From: Amycolatopsis umgeniensis
GTDB taxonomy: Bacteria; Actinomycetota; Actinomycetes; Mycobacteriales; Pseudonocardiaceae
DNA length: 64,000 nt
Assembly: GCF_014205155.1 (NCBI RefSeq)
Contig: NZ_JACHMX010000001.1
Location: 6,634,001-6,698,000 of the forward strand
Direction: 5' to 3'
Shown: positions 44,346 through 53,524 of the stretch, in pieces
Layout of the letters: each line of letters begins with the position of its first letter
Numbering within the stretch: the first letter of the stretch is position 1
Notes under the pieces: generated by a model
What the model saw: the letters and a program-made list of their open reading frames with translations, nothing else
Told to the model about the DNA's origin: nothing
Databases searched by the model: none
Made by a program: the position numbers and the translations under genes

Positions 44346-47300
44346 GTGAGAAGATCACGCCTGCTGTTGCTCGCTGCCCTGCTGCCCGGTTTGTTCGTCG
44401 CCGCGCCGGCGCACGCCGATCCGTTGACCGCTCCGCTCGGACCGGCGCCCGTCGAGGCCGCCCCGGCCGCTTCGTCGGCGAAGGAGGGCCCGTCCGCGTA
44501 CGCCGTGGCCGCGCCCGACGACGGTCTCGTGACCACCAGCGCGACTTCGCGCGTGGCACCGGGCTTGAATCTCACCGAGTTCGACCGGTACGACCCGGCG
44601 GGCTGGATCCGCGGCGACACCCTCGCCGTCGACCTGACCAGCAAGACGCTCAAGCCGGCGTACCTCAGCCCTGGCACGGTTTCCGCGCGGACACCGCTTT
44701 CACAGCAGGTCGCCAGGTCCGGCGCGGTCGCCGGGGTGAACGGGGACTTCTTCGACATCAACGCCACCGGCGCGCCGATCGGCGTCGGCATCGACGCCGG
44801 GAAACTCCAGACGGCGCCCGCGCGCGGCCACAACCTGACCGCGTCGATCACCGAAGAAGGCAAGGCGCGTCTCGCGGAAGTGTTCCTCGAGGCGTCGGTC
44901 ACCTTGCCCGGCGGCGAGGTCGTGCCCGCGTCGAACTTCAACAGTCCCGTGCTGACGGGTGCCGCGATCGGCGTCTACACGCCGCTGTGGGGCGCTTCTT
45001 CGCGGCGGACCTCGGTCGCCGGTGCCCAGCGCGTCGTCGAGGTCGAACTCTCCGACGGTGTCGTCACGCAGGTGCGGCCGGAGCCCGCGGACGGCCCGAT
45101 CCCCGCGGGCGGGACGGTTCTGCTCGCCCGTGACGGCGGCGTGGACTCGTTGTCCGGCTTGAAGACCGGCGACAGGGTGGGCGTCGCGTACGCGCCGAAG
45201 AGCGACGCGGGCAAGCTGTCCGTGTCGATCGGCGGGAACATCGTCCTGCTGCGCGACGGCGCGATCCAGCCCGTCGACAACGTCGCCATGCACCCGCGGA
45301 CCGCGGTCGGGTTCTCCGCCGACGGCACGAAGATGTGGCTCGCCACCGTCGACGGACGGCAGGCCGACAGCCGCGGCATGACGGAACTCGAACTCGCGCG
45401 CCACATGAAGTCGCTCGGCGCGGACGACGCCATCAACCTCGACGGCGGCGGCTCGTCGACCATGCTCGCCCGTGAAGAAGGCGAGAAGGCGCCGCTGGTT
45501 CGCAACTCGCCCTCCGACGGCGGGGAACGCTTGGTGCCCAACGGGATCGGCGTCACCACCGTTCCCGGTAGCGGCCGTCTGACCGGCTTCTCGCCCCGTC
45601 CCGCGCAGGACACCGCCGACGCGACTCGCGTGCTTTCCGGGCTGACGCGGAAACTCGCCGCCGGCGGCCACGACGAGACCGGCGCCGCCGTCGACGGCAA
45701 GGCACAGTGGCTCAGCACGAATCCCTTCCGCGGCACGCTGACGAACGGCGTCTTCACCGCGCACGCCGACCGGTTCCGCCCGGACGCGCCCGCGTATGTC
45801 GACGTCTACGCGAAGCGCGGCGGTGTCCTGGGCAAGACCACGCTGAACGTCCTCGGTTCGCCGGTCCGGCTGAGCACCAGCGTCGAGCAGGTCGCGTTGT
45901 CCGGTGAAGGCGCGAAGAGCGCGTTCAAGGTGCTCGGCTACGACGCCGACGGTTACGGAACGTGGATCGAACCCGACGACGTCAAACTCGATTACGACCC
46001 CGCGGTGGTGCGGATCGAGCCGTCCGGTGACGGGTTCGCGGTGACCGCGTTGAAGGCCTCGGGCGCTTCGGCGATCACCGCGACCGCGGGCGGGAAGGTG
46101 ACGCATCTGGCGGCGTCCGTCGGCACGGAATCCCGCGTGGTCGCGTCGCTGGACGGTCCGGCGGGCTGGAGCGCCAGCGTTTTCCCGGCCGTCGTCGGAG
46201 CCGCGCTTTCCGAGGCGGCCGGCCGCGACGGCGGCCGCGGTCTCGCACTGGACTACCGGCTGAACGGGACCAACGCCACGCGCGCGGCCTACGTCAACTC
46301 GGCGGCGCCGATCGCGTTGCCGCCCGGCACCCAGCGCGTCGGCCTGTGGGTCAACGGTGACGCGAAGGGCGCCTGGCTGCGGGCGGAACTCCGTGACGCC
46401 GCCAACGTTCCGTCCGTTGTGGACTTGTCGTTGAGCGTCGACTGGACGGGCTGGCGCTACCTTCGCGCGGCGATCCCGGCCGGACTCCCCGACGGACAGC
46501 GGCTGACGAAGTTCTACGCCGTCGAGAACGTCCCCGATCAGCAGTACGAAGGAAAACTGGTCTTCGACGACCTCACCTTCGAGGTCGCGCCCGCGGCCGC
46601 CGTCCCCGCCGATCCGGCGCCGCGCGATCCCGCGGTGATCATCGACGGCGCCGCGACCGGCGGACTCCGGATCGCCGTGGTCAGCGACGCCCAGTTCACC
46701 GCCGACCAGCCGGACGGGCCGCTGGTCGCCCAGGCCCGGCGCGCGCTGCGCGAGGCGGTGGCGGCGAAACCGGATCTCGTGCTGATCAACGGCGACTTCG
46801 TCGACCGCGGGACAGCGGCCGATTTCGTGCTGGCGCGGTCGATCATCGATCAGGAACTGGTCGGCAAGGCGCCGTGGTACTACGTGCCCGGCAACCACGA
46901 GGCCGACGGCGGGCACGGGCTCGCCGAGTTCCAGGCGGCGTTCGGCGAGACCCACCGCGTCGTCGACGTCGCCGGGATCCGGCTGGTGCTGATGGATTCC
47001 TCGCGGGGTTCGCTGCGCGCGGGCGGATTCGACCAGATCCGGATGCTGCGCGAGACACTCGACGGTGCGAAGACCGACAGGCGGATCCGCGGTGTGGCCG
47101 TCGCGATGCACCATCCGGTCAAGGATCCGAGCCCCACCGGGAATTCGCAGCTGGCCGACCGCAAGGAGGCCGCCATGCTGACAGGCTGGCTGACAGCCTT
47201 CGAACGCGAGTCGGGAAAGCAAGCGGCCGTGATCGCCTCGCACGCGGGCGTGTTCAGCCTGTCGCGCGTGGACGGCGTGCCGTACCTGGTGAACGGCAAC

Positions 47301-47708
47301 TCCGGGAAGTCGCCCGCGGCGGCACCCGGCGACGGCGGATTCGTCGGCTGGACGATGGTCCGGTTCGAGCCGGGGGACAAGGCGCAGCCGGTGCGGTTCG
47401 AGACGCGGCCGAACGTCGACGCGCTGACGCTGTCCGGCCCCTCGTCGCTGGCGCGCGGGCAGAAGGCGGACATCCGGGCCGTGGTGACGCAGGGAGCGCG
47501 TCAGGTGCCGGTTTCGTATCCGGTCAGCGCGGACTGGAAGGGCGGCTGGGGCACGCATGTCGCCGACGGGTTCCTGCCCGCGATGCCTTGGGACGTCGCG
47601 TCCTTCGACCCGGCGACCGGGGTGCTGACCGCGCTGCGGCCGGGGGTGGCGAACCTTTCGGTCACCGTCAACGGGGTCACGAAGAGCCTGTCGGTCACCG
47701 TGAAGTGA
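44346..47708 (+). CDS. Secreted phosphodiester glycosidase-metallophosphoesterase fusion
   Basis: A 1120-residue exported protein. After a signal peptide (RRSRLLLLAALLPGLFVAAPAHA) comes a phosphodiester glycosidase (NAGPA/DUF2233) domain in about residues 110-400: VAGVNGDFFDINATGAPIGV and AINLDGGGSSTMLA. Two beta-rich linker regions follow (about 430-750). A calcineurin-like phosphoesterase occupies about 780-1010 (AVVSDAQFTA, LINGDFVDRG, YVPGNHEADGG, AMHHPVKD, ASHAGVFSL). A final beta domain ends LSVTVNGVTKSLSVTVK. It may trim or recycle phosphodiester-linked wall glycopolymers (inference). The GTG at 44346 is chosen over 44334. Confidence 0.88.
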   Translation: MRRSRLLLLAALLPGLFVAAPAHADPLTAPLGPAPVEAAPAASSAKEGPSAYAVAAPDDGLVTTSATSRVAPGLNLTEFDRYDPAGWIRGDTLAVDLTSKTLKPAYLSPGTVSARTPLSQQVARSGAVAGVNGDFFDINATGAPIGVGIDAGKLQTAPARGHNLTASITEEGKARLAEVFLEASVTLPGGEVVPASNFNSPVLTGAAIGVYTPLWGASSRRTSVAGAQRVVEVELSDGVVTQVRPEPADGPIPAGGTVLLARDGGVDSLSGLKTGDRVGVAYAPKSDAGKLSVSIGGNIVLLRDGAIQPVDNVAMHPRTAVGFSADGTKMWLATVDGRQADSRGMTELELARHMKSLGADDAINLDGGGSSTMLAREEGEKAPLVRNSPSDGGERLVPNGIGVTTVPGSGRLTGFSPRPAQDTADATRVLSGLTRKLAAGGHDETGAAVDGKAQWLSTNPFRGTLTNGVFTAHADRFRPDAPAYVDVYAKRGGVLGKTTLNVLGSPVRLSTSVEQVALSGEGAKSAFKVLGYDADGYGTWIEPDDVKLDYDPAVVRIEPSGDGFAVTALKASGASAITATAGGKVTHLAASVGTESRVVASLDGPAGWSASVFPAVVGAALSEAAGRDGGRGLALDYRLNGTNATRAAYVNSAAPIALPPGTQRVGLWVNGDAKGAWLRAELRDAANVPSVVDLSLSVDWTGWRYLRAAIPAGLPDGQRLTKFYAVENVPDQQYEGKLVFDDLTFEVAPAAAVPADPAPRDPAVIIDGAATGGLRIAVVSDAQFTADQPDGPLVAQARRALREAVAAKPDLVLINGDFVDRGTAADFVLARSIIDQELVGKAPWYYVPGNHEADGGHGLAEFQAAFGETHRVVDVAGIRLVLMDSSRGSLRAGGFDQIRMLRETLDGAKTDRRIRGVAVAMHHPVKDPSPTGNSQLADRKEAAMLTGWLTAFERESGKQAAVIASHAGVFSLSRVDGVPYLVNGNSGKSPAAAPGDGGFVGWTMVRFEPGDKAQPVRFETRPNVDALTLSGPSSLARGQKADIRAVVTQGARQVPVSYPVSADWKGGWGTHVADGFLPAMPWDVASFDPATGVLTALRPGVANLSVTVNGVTKSLSVTVK

Positions 47709-47789
47709 GGGTGTCACGGCCGCCACCCCACTGGACACGGTCGCCCTCCCCGCCGAGAGAACTCACGAGCCCCTGTGGCGAACGCTAGC

Positions 47790-47872
47790 GGGCTGAAAGC
47801 GTCCTTCACCGCGTCGGACGCACCGAAGGGGCCCTTCACCGCGTCACGTGCGGTGAAGGGCCCCTTCAGCCC
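47790..47872. terminator. 18-bp perfect hairpin with outer arms between convergent genes
   Basis: 47825-47842 pairs perfectly with 47850-47867 around a 7-base loop (core GAAGGGGCCCTTCACCGC). GGGCTGAA (47790-47797) and TTCAGCCC (47865-47872) form an outer pair. A third related unit, GTCCTTCACCGCGTC, starts at 47801. This is the same sequence type as 37482-37532. Confidence 0.8.
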
Positions 47873-47879
47873 ACGAGCG

Positions 47880-48905
47880 TCAGGCGGCTTCGTGCGCCTC
47901 TTCCACCGTGCCCGGCAGCGCCGGACCCCGCGGCGGGATCGCATCGGCCTTCGCCGGGTCCACCTTCCGCACCGAACCGTCGGCCGCGGTCCGCGCGATC
48001 GCGAGCATCGACGCCAGCGCGTCCTGGATCTGCTGCTGCTCCCGCTCCGGGATGAGGCTCAGTTCGATCAGCACGCTGCCGTTGCCGAGCAGCCCGTACC
48101 CGTTGCGCGCGATGCCCTGGTAGTCACCGCCGGGGTACTGCGAGACGTAGCCGCCGTTGCCGTCGATCGACCGCTGCACCACGACCGCGATCTGCTTCGC
48201 GAAGTCCACATCGGACTGTTTCACGCCCGCGTTCGTCGGCCACAGCGTCGAAGCGGTGATCTCGCGGCCGTTCGCGTCGCGGTAGCGGCCCTGCATGTGG
48301 TAGTCGACCATGATGTCCGGCTTGAACGACGCGTTCCGCCGCTGGATCAGACCCGCTTCCGTGGCCGGGTTGTCCTTGGGCGCGACAGCCGGGTCGTGAT
48401 AGCGGTTGATGTCGTACCCCTTGCCCTTCTCACCGTATTCGGGAGTGGCGTCAGGGTCGTAGTTGTAGCGCCAGTCGCGCTCGTGCCCGTCGGGATTGGC
48501 GCGCACGACGATGTCGACGGTCACCTTCGAGAGCAGCTTCTGCGCCCACGGACTGTGCCCGACGCCGACCTGGCGCAGGAACTCGAGCGCGGCGGGGGTG
48601 CCGAGCGGCTCGTCGCCGTGCTGCTGGGTGACGTACTGGATCCGCGTCTTGCCGTGGCCGACCCTGGCCGCCCACACCGGACGGCCCTCGTTGCTGCGGC
48701 CGATCTTGTCCACACGGATCTTCCCGTGGCTGAGCAGCGCGAGTTTGTGCAGCTCGAAGGCCAGTTTGGCGGTGGAGGGCCGCGGATCGACGGTCCGACC
48801 GTCCACAGAGGTCTCGGCGGTCTCGGCTGCCTGCGCGGCGGGCGCCACCAGGAGCCCGGCGCTGACAAAAACGGACAACAGGGCGATTCTGGGCTTGAGA
48901 CTCAT
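47880..48905 (-). CDS. Secreted M14 zinc carboxypeptidase
   Basis: A 341-residue exported metallopeptidase (signal peptide to about residue 27, APAAQA). The zinc ligands are His96 and Glu99 in QQHGDEPLGTP and His203 in DYHMQG; NPDGHERDWRYN (near 138-148) is the substrate-carboxylate region. VLIELSL near residue 290 may hold the catalytic Glu. M14 members cleave C-terminal residues of peptides or peptidoglycan stems. The ATG at 48905 gives a complete signal peptide. Convergent with the phosphodiester glycosidase gene. Confidence 0.88.
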   Translation of the reverse strand: MSLKPRIALLSVFVSAGLLVAPAAQAAETAETSVDGRTVDPRPSTAKLAFELHKLALLSHGKIRVDKIGRSNEGRPVWAARVGHGKTRIQYVTQQHGDEPLGTPAALEFLRQVGVGHSPWAQKLLSKVTVDIVVRANPDGHERDWRYNYDPDATPEYGEKGKGYDINRYHDPAVAPKDNPATEAGLIQRRNASFKPDIMVDYHMQGRYRDANGREITASTLWPTNAGVKQSDVDFAKQIAVVVQRSIDGNGGYVSQYPGGDYQGIARNGYGLLGNGSVLIELSLIPEREQQQIQDALASMLAIARTAADGSVRKVDPAKADAIPPRGPALPGTVEEAHEAA

Positions 48906-48996
48906 GGTCGGTGAGTATCGACGAGCCGGGACCGTCCAACAAGGGTGCGGATAAACCGGTCGAATTTTGTCGGTGGCAGGTCCTAGGGTGCGAACC

Positions 48997-49938
48997 GTGG
49001 GTGACTCAGAGCACGAACCGGCGATGGTGCAGGCGAAGGCGTTGGTCAAGCGTTTCGGCGACTTCGAGGCCGTACGCGGGATCGATGTCGAGGTCCGCCC
49101 CGGGGAGGCGTTCGGCTTCCTCGGGCCCAACGGCGCGGGCAAGTCCTCCACCATGCGGATGATCGCGAGCGTGTCCCCCCGCAGCGACGGCGACCTGCGG
49201 GTCCTCGGCATGGATCCGGACGTCGAGGGGCCGAAGATCCGCGCGCGGCTCGGCGTGGTGCCGCAGCAGGACAACCTCGACACCGAGCTCACCGTCCGGC
49301 AGAACCTCCAGATCTACGGCCGCTACTTCGGGCTCTCCCGCTCGCACGTGCGGAGCAAGGCCGAGGAGCTGATGGAGTTCGCCCAGCTCACCGACCGGGC
49401 GGACGCGGAGGTCGATTCGCTCTCCGGCGGGATGAAGCGGCGGCTGACCATCGCGCGGTCCCTGGTCAACGACCCGGAGCTGCTCCTGCTCGACGAGCCG
49501 ACCACGGGGCTGGATCCGCAGGCCCGTCACCTGCTGTGGGACAGGCTGTTCCGGCTCAAGGCGGGTGGGACAACGCTGATCATCACCACGCACTACATGG
49601 ACGAGGCCGAGCAACTCTGCGACAGGCTGGTCGTGATGGACAACGGCCGCATCGCCGCCGAAGGCTCGCCCGCCGACCTGATCAGCCGGTACTCCACCCG
49701 CGAGGTCGTGGAGCTGCGATTCCCGAACGGCGAGCAGGAAGCGGCCGCGAAGCAGATCGAGGGCCTCGCCGAACGCGTCGAGGTGCTGCCGGACCGAGTC
49801 CTGCTTTACACGATGACCGGCGAGGCCACCCTCGAACAGGCGCACGCGCGCGGGCTGCGGCCGCTGTCGAGCCTGGTCCGCCGGAGTTCGCTGGAGGACG
49901 TCTTCCTCCGCCTCACCGGCCGGACGCTGGTGGACTGA
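48997..49938 (+). CDS. ABC exporter ATP-binding protein (DrrA-like)
   Basis: A 313-residue nucleotide-binding subunit. Walker A is GPNGAGKSS (43-51), the signature is DSLSGGMKRR, Walker B is LLLLDEPTTGLDPQ and the H-loop is in TTHYMDEAEQ. The C-terminal 80 residues are the extra domain of the DrrA/NodI-type drug and polysaccharide exporters. The GTG at 48997 lies 8 bases after TAGGGT (48984-48989), so a leaderless mRNA is likely; an ATG at 49024 is possible. It overlaps the first permease by one base (TGATG). Confidence 0.92.
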   Translation: MGDSEHEPAMVQAKALVKRFGDFEAVRGIDVEVRPGEAFGFLGPNGAGKSSTMRMIASVSPRSDGDLRVLGMDPDVEGPKIRARLGVVPQQDNLDTELTVRQNLQIYGRYFGLSRSHVRSKAEELMEFAQLTDRADAEVDSLSGGMKRRLTIARSLVNDPELLLLDEPTTGLDPQARHLLWDRLFRLKAGGTTLIITTHYMDEAEQLCDRLVVMDNGRIAAEGSPADLISRYSTREVVELRFPNGEQEAAAKQIEGLAERVEVLPDRVLLYTMTGEATLEQAHARGLRPLSSLVRRSSLEDVFLRLTGRTLVD

Positions 49939-50753
49939 TGACCACGGCGGAGACGAAGGCCTCGACGGGCCGCGTGGTGTCGACCTGGCTCGGCGCCTGG
50001 CTGCGGGTCGAGGGGTACTGGATGTGGTACCGCCGGTATTGGCTGTCGACGTTGTATTCGACAGGCCTGCAGCCGGTGCTGTTCCTGGCCGCGATGGGGC
50101 TCGGATTCGGGTCGCAGGTGCAGGCGGGTGCCGCGACAGGCGGGTTCTCGTACCTCGAGTACGTCGCGCCCGCGCTGCTCGTCGCCGGCGGCGCGCAGCT
50201 GGCGGTGGGGGAGTCCAGCTATCCGGTGCTGTCCGGGTTCAAATGGCAGCAGAGCTACGTGGCCGTCACCGCGTCCCCGATCACCCCGGGACAGGTGCTC
50301 GGCAGCCAGATCATCTGGGTCGGGATCCGGCTCACCCTGGCGGGGTCGATCTACGCCGTGATCGCCGCGCTGTTCGGTTCGTGGACGAGTTTCGGCGTGC
50401 TCGCGGTCATCCTGATCGGGACGCTCACCGGCATCGCCTGCGGCACCCCGGTGATGGCGCTCGCCGCGACCACCTACGACGAGGGCGCCCGGTTCGGCCT
50501 GGTGTTCCGGTTCATCCTGATCCCGATGACGTTGTTCTCCGGGACGTTCTTCCCGATCGCCGAACTGCCCGTGCCGCTGCGGTGGATCGCCTGGCTTTCC
50601 CCGCTGTGGCACGGAAACGAGGCCGCCAGGGCGGTCAGTCTCGGCACCGTCGGACCGCTCGCCACGCTGGGACACCTCGCCTTCCTCGTCGTGCTGGCCG
50701 GGGTGGGCTGGGCGTTGGCGCACAAGTACTTCTACCGACGGCTGGTGGTCTGA
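49938..50753 (+). CDS. ABC-2 type permease 1
   Basis: A 271-residue membrane subunit with six helices (residues about 40-60, 75-95, 125-150, 155-180, 190-212, 240-262). The ABC2_membrane family feature LSPLWHGNEAARAVSLG is present near the C-terminus. The ATG overlaps the ATPase stop, and the second permease follows after one base. The three form a complete heterodimeric exporter. The cargo is not known; drug, lipid or glycan export are all possible. Confidence 0.9.
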   Translation: MTTAETKASTGRVVSTWLGAWLRVEGYWMWYRRYWLSTLYSTGLQPVLFLAAMGLGFGSQVQAGAATGGFSYLEYVAPALLVAGGAQLAVGESSYPVLSGFKWQQSYVAVTASPITPGQVLGSQIIWVGIRLTLAGSIYAVIAALFGSWTSFGVLAVILIGTLTGIACGTPVMALAATTYDEGARFGLVFRFILIPMTLFSGTFFPIAELPVPLRWIAWLSPLWHGNEAARAVSLGTVGPLATLGHLAFLVVLAGVGWALAHKYFYRRLVV

Positions 50754-50754
50754 A

Positions 50755-51582
50755 ATGGCTGTGCTCACCACGGATCCGCCGCGCGGGGTGCTGCTGCGCG
50801 TCCTGCCGCCGTCGATGTACAGCGGCCGTTCGAAGGCGGTGATGGAACGCACCTTCCTGACGTACTCGCACGTCTGGATGCTGTTCGTGTCCGGCGCCTT
50901 CGAGCCGCTGTTCTACCTGATGGCCTTCCAGCTGGGCTTCGGGAAACTCGTCGGCGAGGTCGTCGGTCCCGGCGGCCAGACGATGACGTACGTCGCCTTC
51001 GTCGCGCCCGGTCTGCTCGCGGCGTCGGCGATGAACGGCGCGATCCTGGACTCGACGTACAACCTGTTCTTCAAGCTGAAGTACGCGAAGCTGTACGACG
51101 CCATGCTCGCCACCCCGATCGGGCCGCTGGACATCGCGCTCGGCGAGGTCGGCTGGTCGGTACTGCGCGGCGGGATCTACTCGGTGACCTTCCTCGGCGT
51201 GATGACAGCGATGGGGCTGCCAGGGTCCTGGTGGGCCGTGCTGATGATCCCGGCGGCTCTGCTGATCGCGATGGCGTTCTCGGCCGTCGGCATCGTGCTG
51301 GTGACCTTCCTGCGGTCGGTGTCGCAATTCGACTACATCAATCTCGTGCTGATGCCGCTGTTCCTGTTCTCCACGACCTTCTACCCGCTTTCGGTCTACC
51401 CCGAGGCGATCCAGTGGATCGTGCGGATCTTCCCGCTGTACCACGGGATCGAGCTGATGCGCGGCCTCTCGGTCGGCGTGCTGTCGTGGAGCATGGCCGG
51501 GAACGTCGCGTACCTGCTGGCGCTGGCGGCGATTGGCATCTACGGGGCGTCGCGGCGGTTCGGGAAACTCCTGCTGCGCTGA
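50755..51582 (+). CDS. ABC-2 type permease 2
   Basis: A 275-residue partner of the preceding permease, with six helices and the same layout (YLMAFQLGFGKL, VAPGLLAASAMNGAI, FPLYHGIELMRGLSVG). It is homologous but clearly diverged, so the transporter is a heterodimer of DrrB/NodJ type. It ends 8 bp before the convergent protease gene. Confidence 0.9.
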   Translation: MAVLTTDPPRGVLLRVLPPSMYSGRSKAVMERTFLTYSHVWMLFVSGAFEPLFYLMAFQLGFGKLVGEVVGPGGQTMTYVAFVAPGLLAASAMNGAILDSTYNLFFKLKYAKLYDAMLATPIGPLDIALGEVGWSVLRGGIYSVTFLGVMTAMGLPGSWWAVLMIPAALLIAMAFSAVGIVLVTFLRSVSQFDYINLVLMPLFLFSTTFYPLSVYPEAIQWIVRIFPLYHGIELMRGLSVGVLSWSMAGNVAYLLALAAIGIYGASRRFGKLLLR

Positions 51583-51590
51583 CCCGAGGC

Positions 51591-53021
51591 TCACCAGGCC
51601 GCGTTCGAGCCCGCCCGCCGGGGCGCGACAGCGGCCAGCGCGTCGACCATCCCGTGCCCGTAGAAGCCGTTGAACCCCGCGTACCCGGTGCAGTACGCGT
51701 CCTGCGAGCCGTCGCCGGTCAGGTCGTAGTCGGCGGGACACGCGATCGGTGCCGCCTGCGCGTCCAGCGTCCGTTTCAGCTGGCGGGCGCCGTAACCGGG
51801 GTGTTCCGAAGCGAGCAGCGCCGCGACACCGGCGACGTGCGGCGCCGCCATCGACGTCCCGCACAGCGGCGCGTAGCCGCCGGGGACGGTCGAGAGCACG
51901 CATCGCCCGGCCTCGCCGCCGGGCGCTGTCACGGCGATCACGCCCAGTCCGTACGAGCTGTAACCGGCCTTGACCCGCTCCGCGCTCACGGACGACACCG
52001 CGACGACGTCACGCAGGCCGGCGGGCAGCGCCTGGCAGCCTTCGGCCTGGATCCGGACCCCCGAGCGCGCCGACGGCACCAGTTCGACGGCCTCGTTGGT
52101 CGCCGCCGCGACGTTGAGCGTGCCCGCCGAGGTCGCGTACTCGACGGCACGGGCCATGACCTCGTTCACCACGCCGCGTTTGTCGTCGTGGGCGCACGAG
52201 AGCGACCACGGATCGACGAAGTAACTGCTGTTCGTCACGTTCATGCCCTGTGAAACGGCCCACATCAGCCCGCAGACGGCGGCCTCGGGGTCGGCGTAGC
52301 CGCGGTCGTCGATCACCTTCACCGAGGCGATCCGCACGCCGGGGGCCACGCCGGTGACGCCCTTGCCGTCGTCGGCCGCGGCGATGATCCCCGCCACGTG
52401 GGTGCCGTGCACCGACGTGGTCGCGGCCCAGTTCCGGTCGGGCACGCCGGTCAGGCAGCCCGCGGATCTGCCGGGGTCGAGGGCGGTCGCCAGCTCGGGA
52501 TGGGCGGGGTCGACACCCGAGTCGAGGACTCCGACGACGACGTCGCGGCTGCCGCGTTCGATCACGCGGGCCTTGTCGGCGCCGATCGCGCGCATGTCCC
52601 ACTGCTCGCCGGTGCGGTCGGCCGTGTCCACTTTCGCCGGATCCGTCGGTTCGAGCTCGGCGCGCGCGGGCGCCGACTTGGCCGACGGCGTGCCGTTGGC
52701 CCGCTGCACCGCCAGCCGTTCCGCCTGCGCGCTGAACGCGGCGGCGGGCCGGACCAGTTCGGCGAACTCCCGGTCGGCCGAGGTCGCCACGGCCACCGCG
52801 ATCTGCGGGTAGTAGATCGTCGTGCGGCCGCAGCCGCCGGTGATGGCGGCCCTGGCCTCGGCTTCGGAGGTACCCCTGTCGAAGGCGACGACGTAGCGCA
52901 GCGACCGTCCTTCGGGATGGCAGGATGGCTCCGCGTCCGCCGTCGCGACAGCGGCGACCGAGCCGCAGAGCACCATGAAGGCGCACACGGCCGCTCGCAG
53001 GGACCGTCCCAGCAGGGACAC
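51591..53021 (-). CDS. Secreted S8 subtilisin-like serine protease
   Basis: A 476-residue exported protease. The signal peptide is residues 1-31 (AAVCAFMVLCGSVAAVATADA). A prodomain (about 40-145) precedes the catalytic domain with Asp167 (VGVLDSGVDPAHPEL), His205 (SVHGTHVAGI) and Ser390 (CGTSMAAPHVAG). The oxyanion Asn is in AAATNEA. Around ten Cys in the mature part suggest disulfides. There is no C-terminal membrane helix, so it is not a mycosin. The GTG at 53021 has GGGAGG 4 bases upstream. A promoter is visible at 53069-53097. Confidence 0.92.
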   Translation of the reverse strand: MSLLGRSLRAAVCAFMVLCGSVAAVATADAEPSCHPEGRSLRYVVAFDRGTSEAEARAAITGGCGRTTIYYPQIAVAVATSADREFAELVRPAAAFSAQAERLAVQRANGTPSAKSAPARAELEPTDPAKVDTADRTGEQWDMRAIGADKARVIERGSRDVVVGVLDSGVDPAHPELATALDPGRSAGCLTGVPDRNWAATTSVHGTHVAGIIAAADDGKGVTGVAPGVRIASVKVIDDRGYADPEAAVCGLMWAVSQGMNVTNSSYFVDPWSLSCAHDDKRGVVNEVMARAVEYATSAGTLNVAAATNEAVELVPSARSGVRIQAEGCQALPAGLRDVVAVSSVSAERVKAGYSSYGLGVIAVTAPGGEAGRCVLSTVPGGYAPLCGTSMAAPHVAGVAALLASEHPGYGARQLKRTLDAQAAPIACPADYDLTGDGSQDAYCTGYAGFNGFYGHGMVDALAAVAPRRAGSNAAW

Positions 53022-53524
53022 CGGACCTCCCACCGGAGAAACAGGGGGACTTCGGTACCCCCAGCGGCACGCTAGCCACCCTCGGCCGGGTCGACAAGCT
53101 CTCGCGCGAAGTTCGCTCGGCCGGTGGCCGCGGCGCGCCCGGGAGTCAGGTCTGTGGCACCGAGTACACCGGAGTGGGGCCGGGGTGTGGGATACTCGCG
53201 GTGGCCGCTGGCCGACGGGCACACGTGAGAGGTGGTGCTCGCGGTCCCGTGGCCCGGTGGTGTGCTGCACATCCTCCACACGCGTCGCCGCTGCATGCGG
53301 CTCGACGACGTGGCGGGCGGCCCGATGTCGCGAACGTGGCCAGCGCTCCGCCGAGCAGACCTTCAGCCGTACGCGGCGCCCGGACAATCCCGGCGCCGTC
53401 GCGGTGCCGGGCAAGGATTCCCGCTGCTGGTGACCACCACGGCGGAACGAACAGAAAGGGGCCCCTGCGCGGCCGCGTCGAGCCGGTGTGAGCCAGCCGA
53501 CGCGCCCGGGGGCGGAGGAGATAT
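53022..53524. other. Divergent region upstream of rne with a long leader
   Basis: These 503 bases carry the protease promoter on the minus strand. For rne, an extended -10-like TGGGATACT (53188-53196) would give a leader of more than 300 bases. GGAGGAG at 53514-53520 is the rne ribosome-binding site. I see no conserved ORF. Long leaders are usual for RNase E genes because the enzyme cleaves its own message; that this happens here is inference. Confidence 0.45.
53069..53097 (-). promoter_or_regulatory. Candidate promoter of the S8 protease gene
   Basis: On the minus strand TTGTCG (53092-53097) and TAGCGT (53069-53074) are 17 bp apart, about 50 bp before the GTG start. Confidence 0.45.

Noticed and set aside
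44700..47738. Open frame of about 1000 codons antisense to the phosphodiester glycosidase fusion
   Set aside because: Same shadow effect: no motif, no ribosome-binding site, and the sense frame has all expected domains.
51591..53021. Mycosin of a type VII secretion system
   Set aside because: No C-terminal membrane helix and no esx/ecc gene nearby; an ordinary secreted S8 protease fits better.
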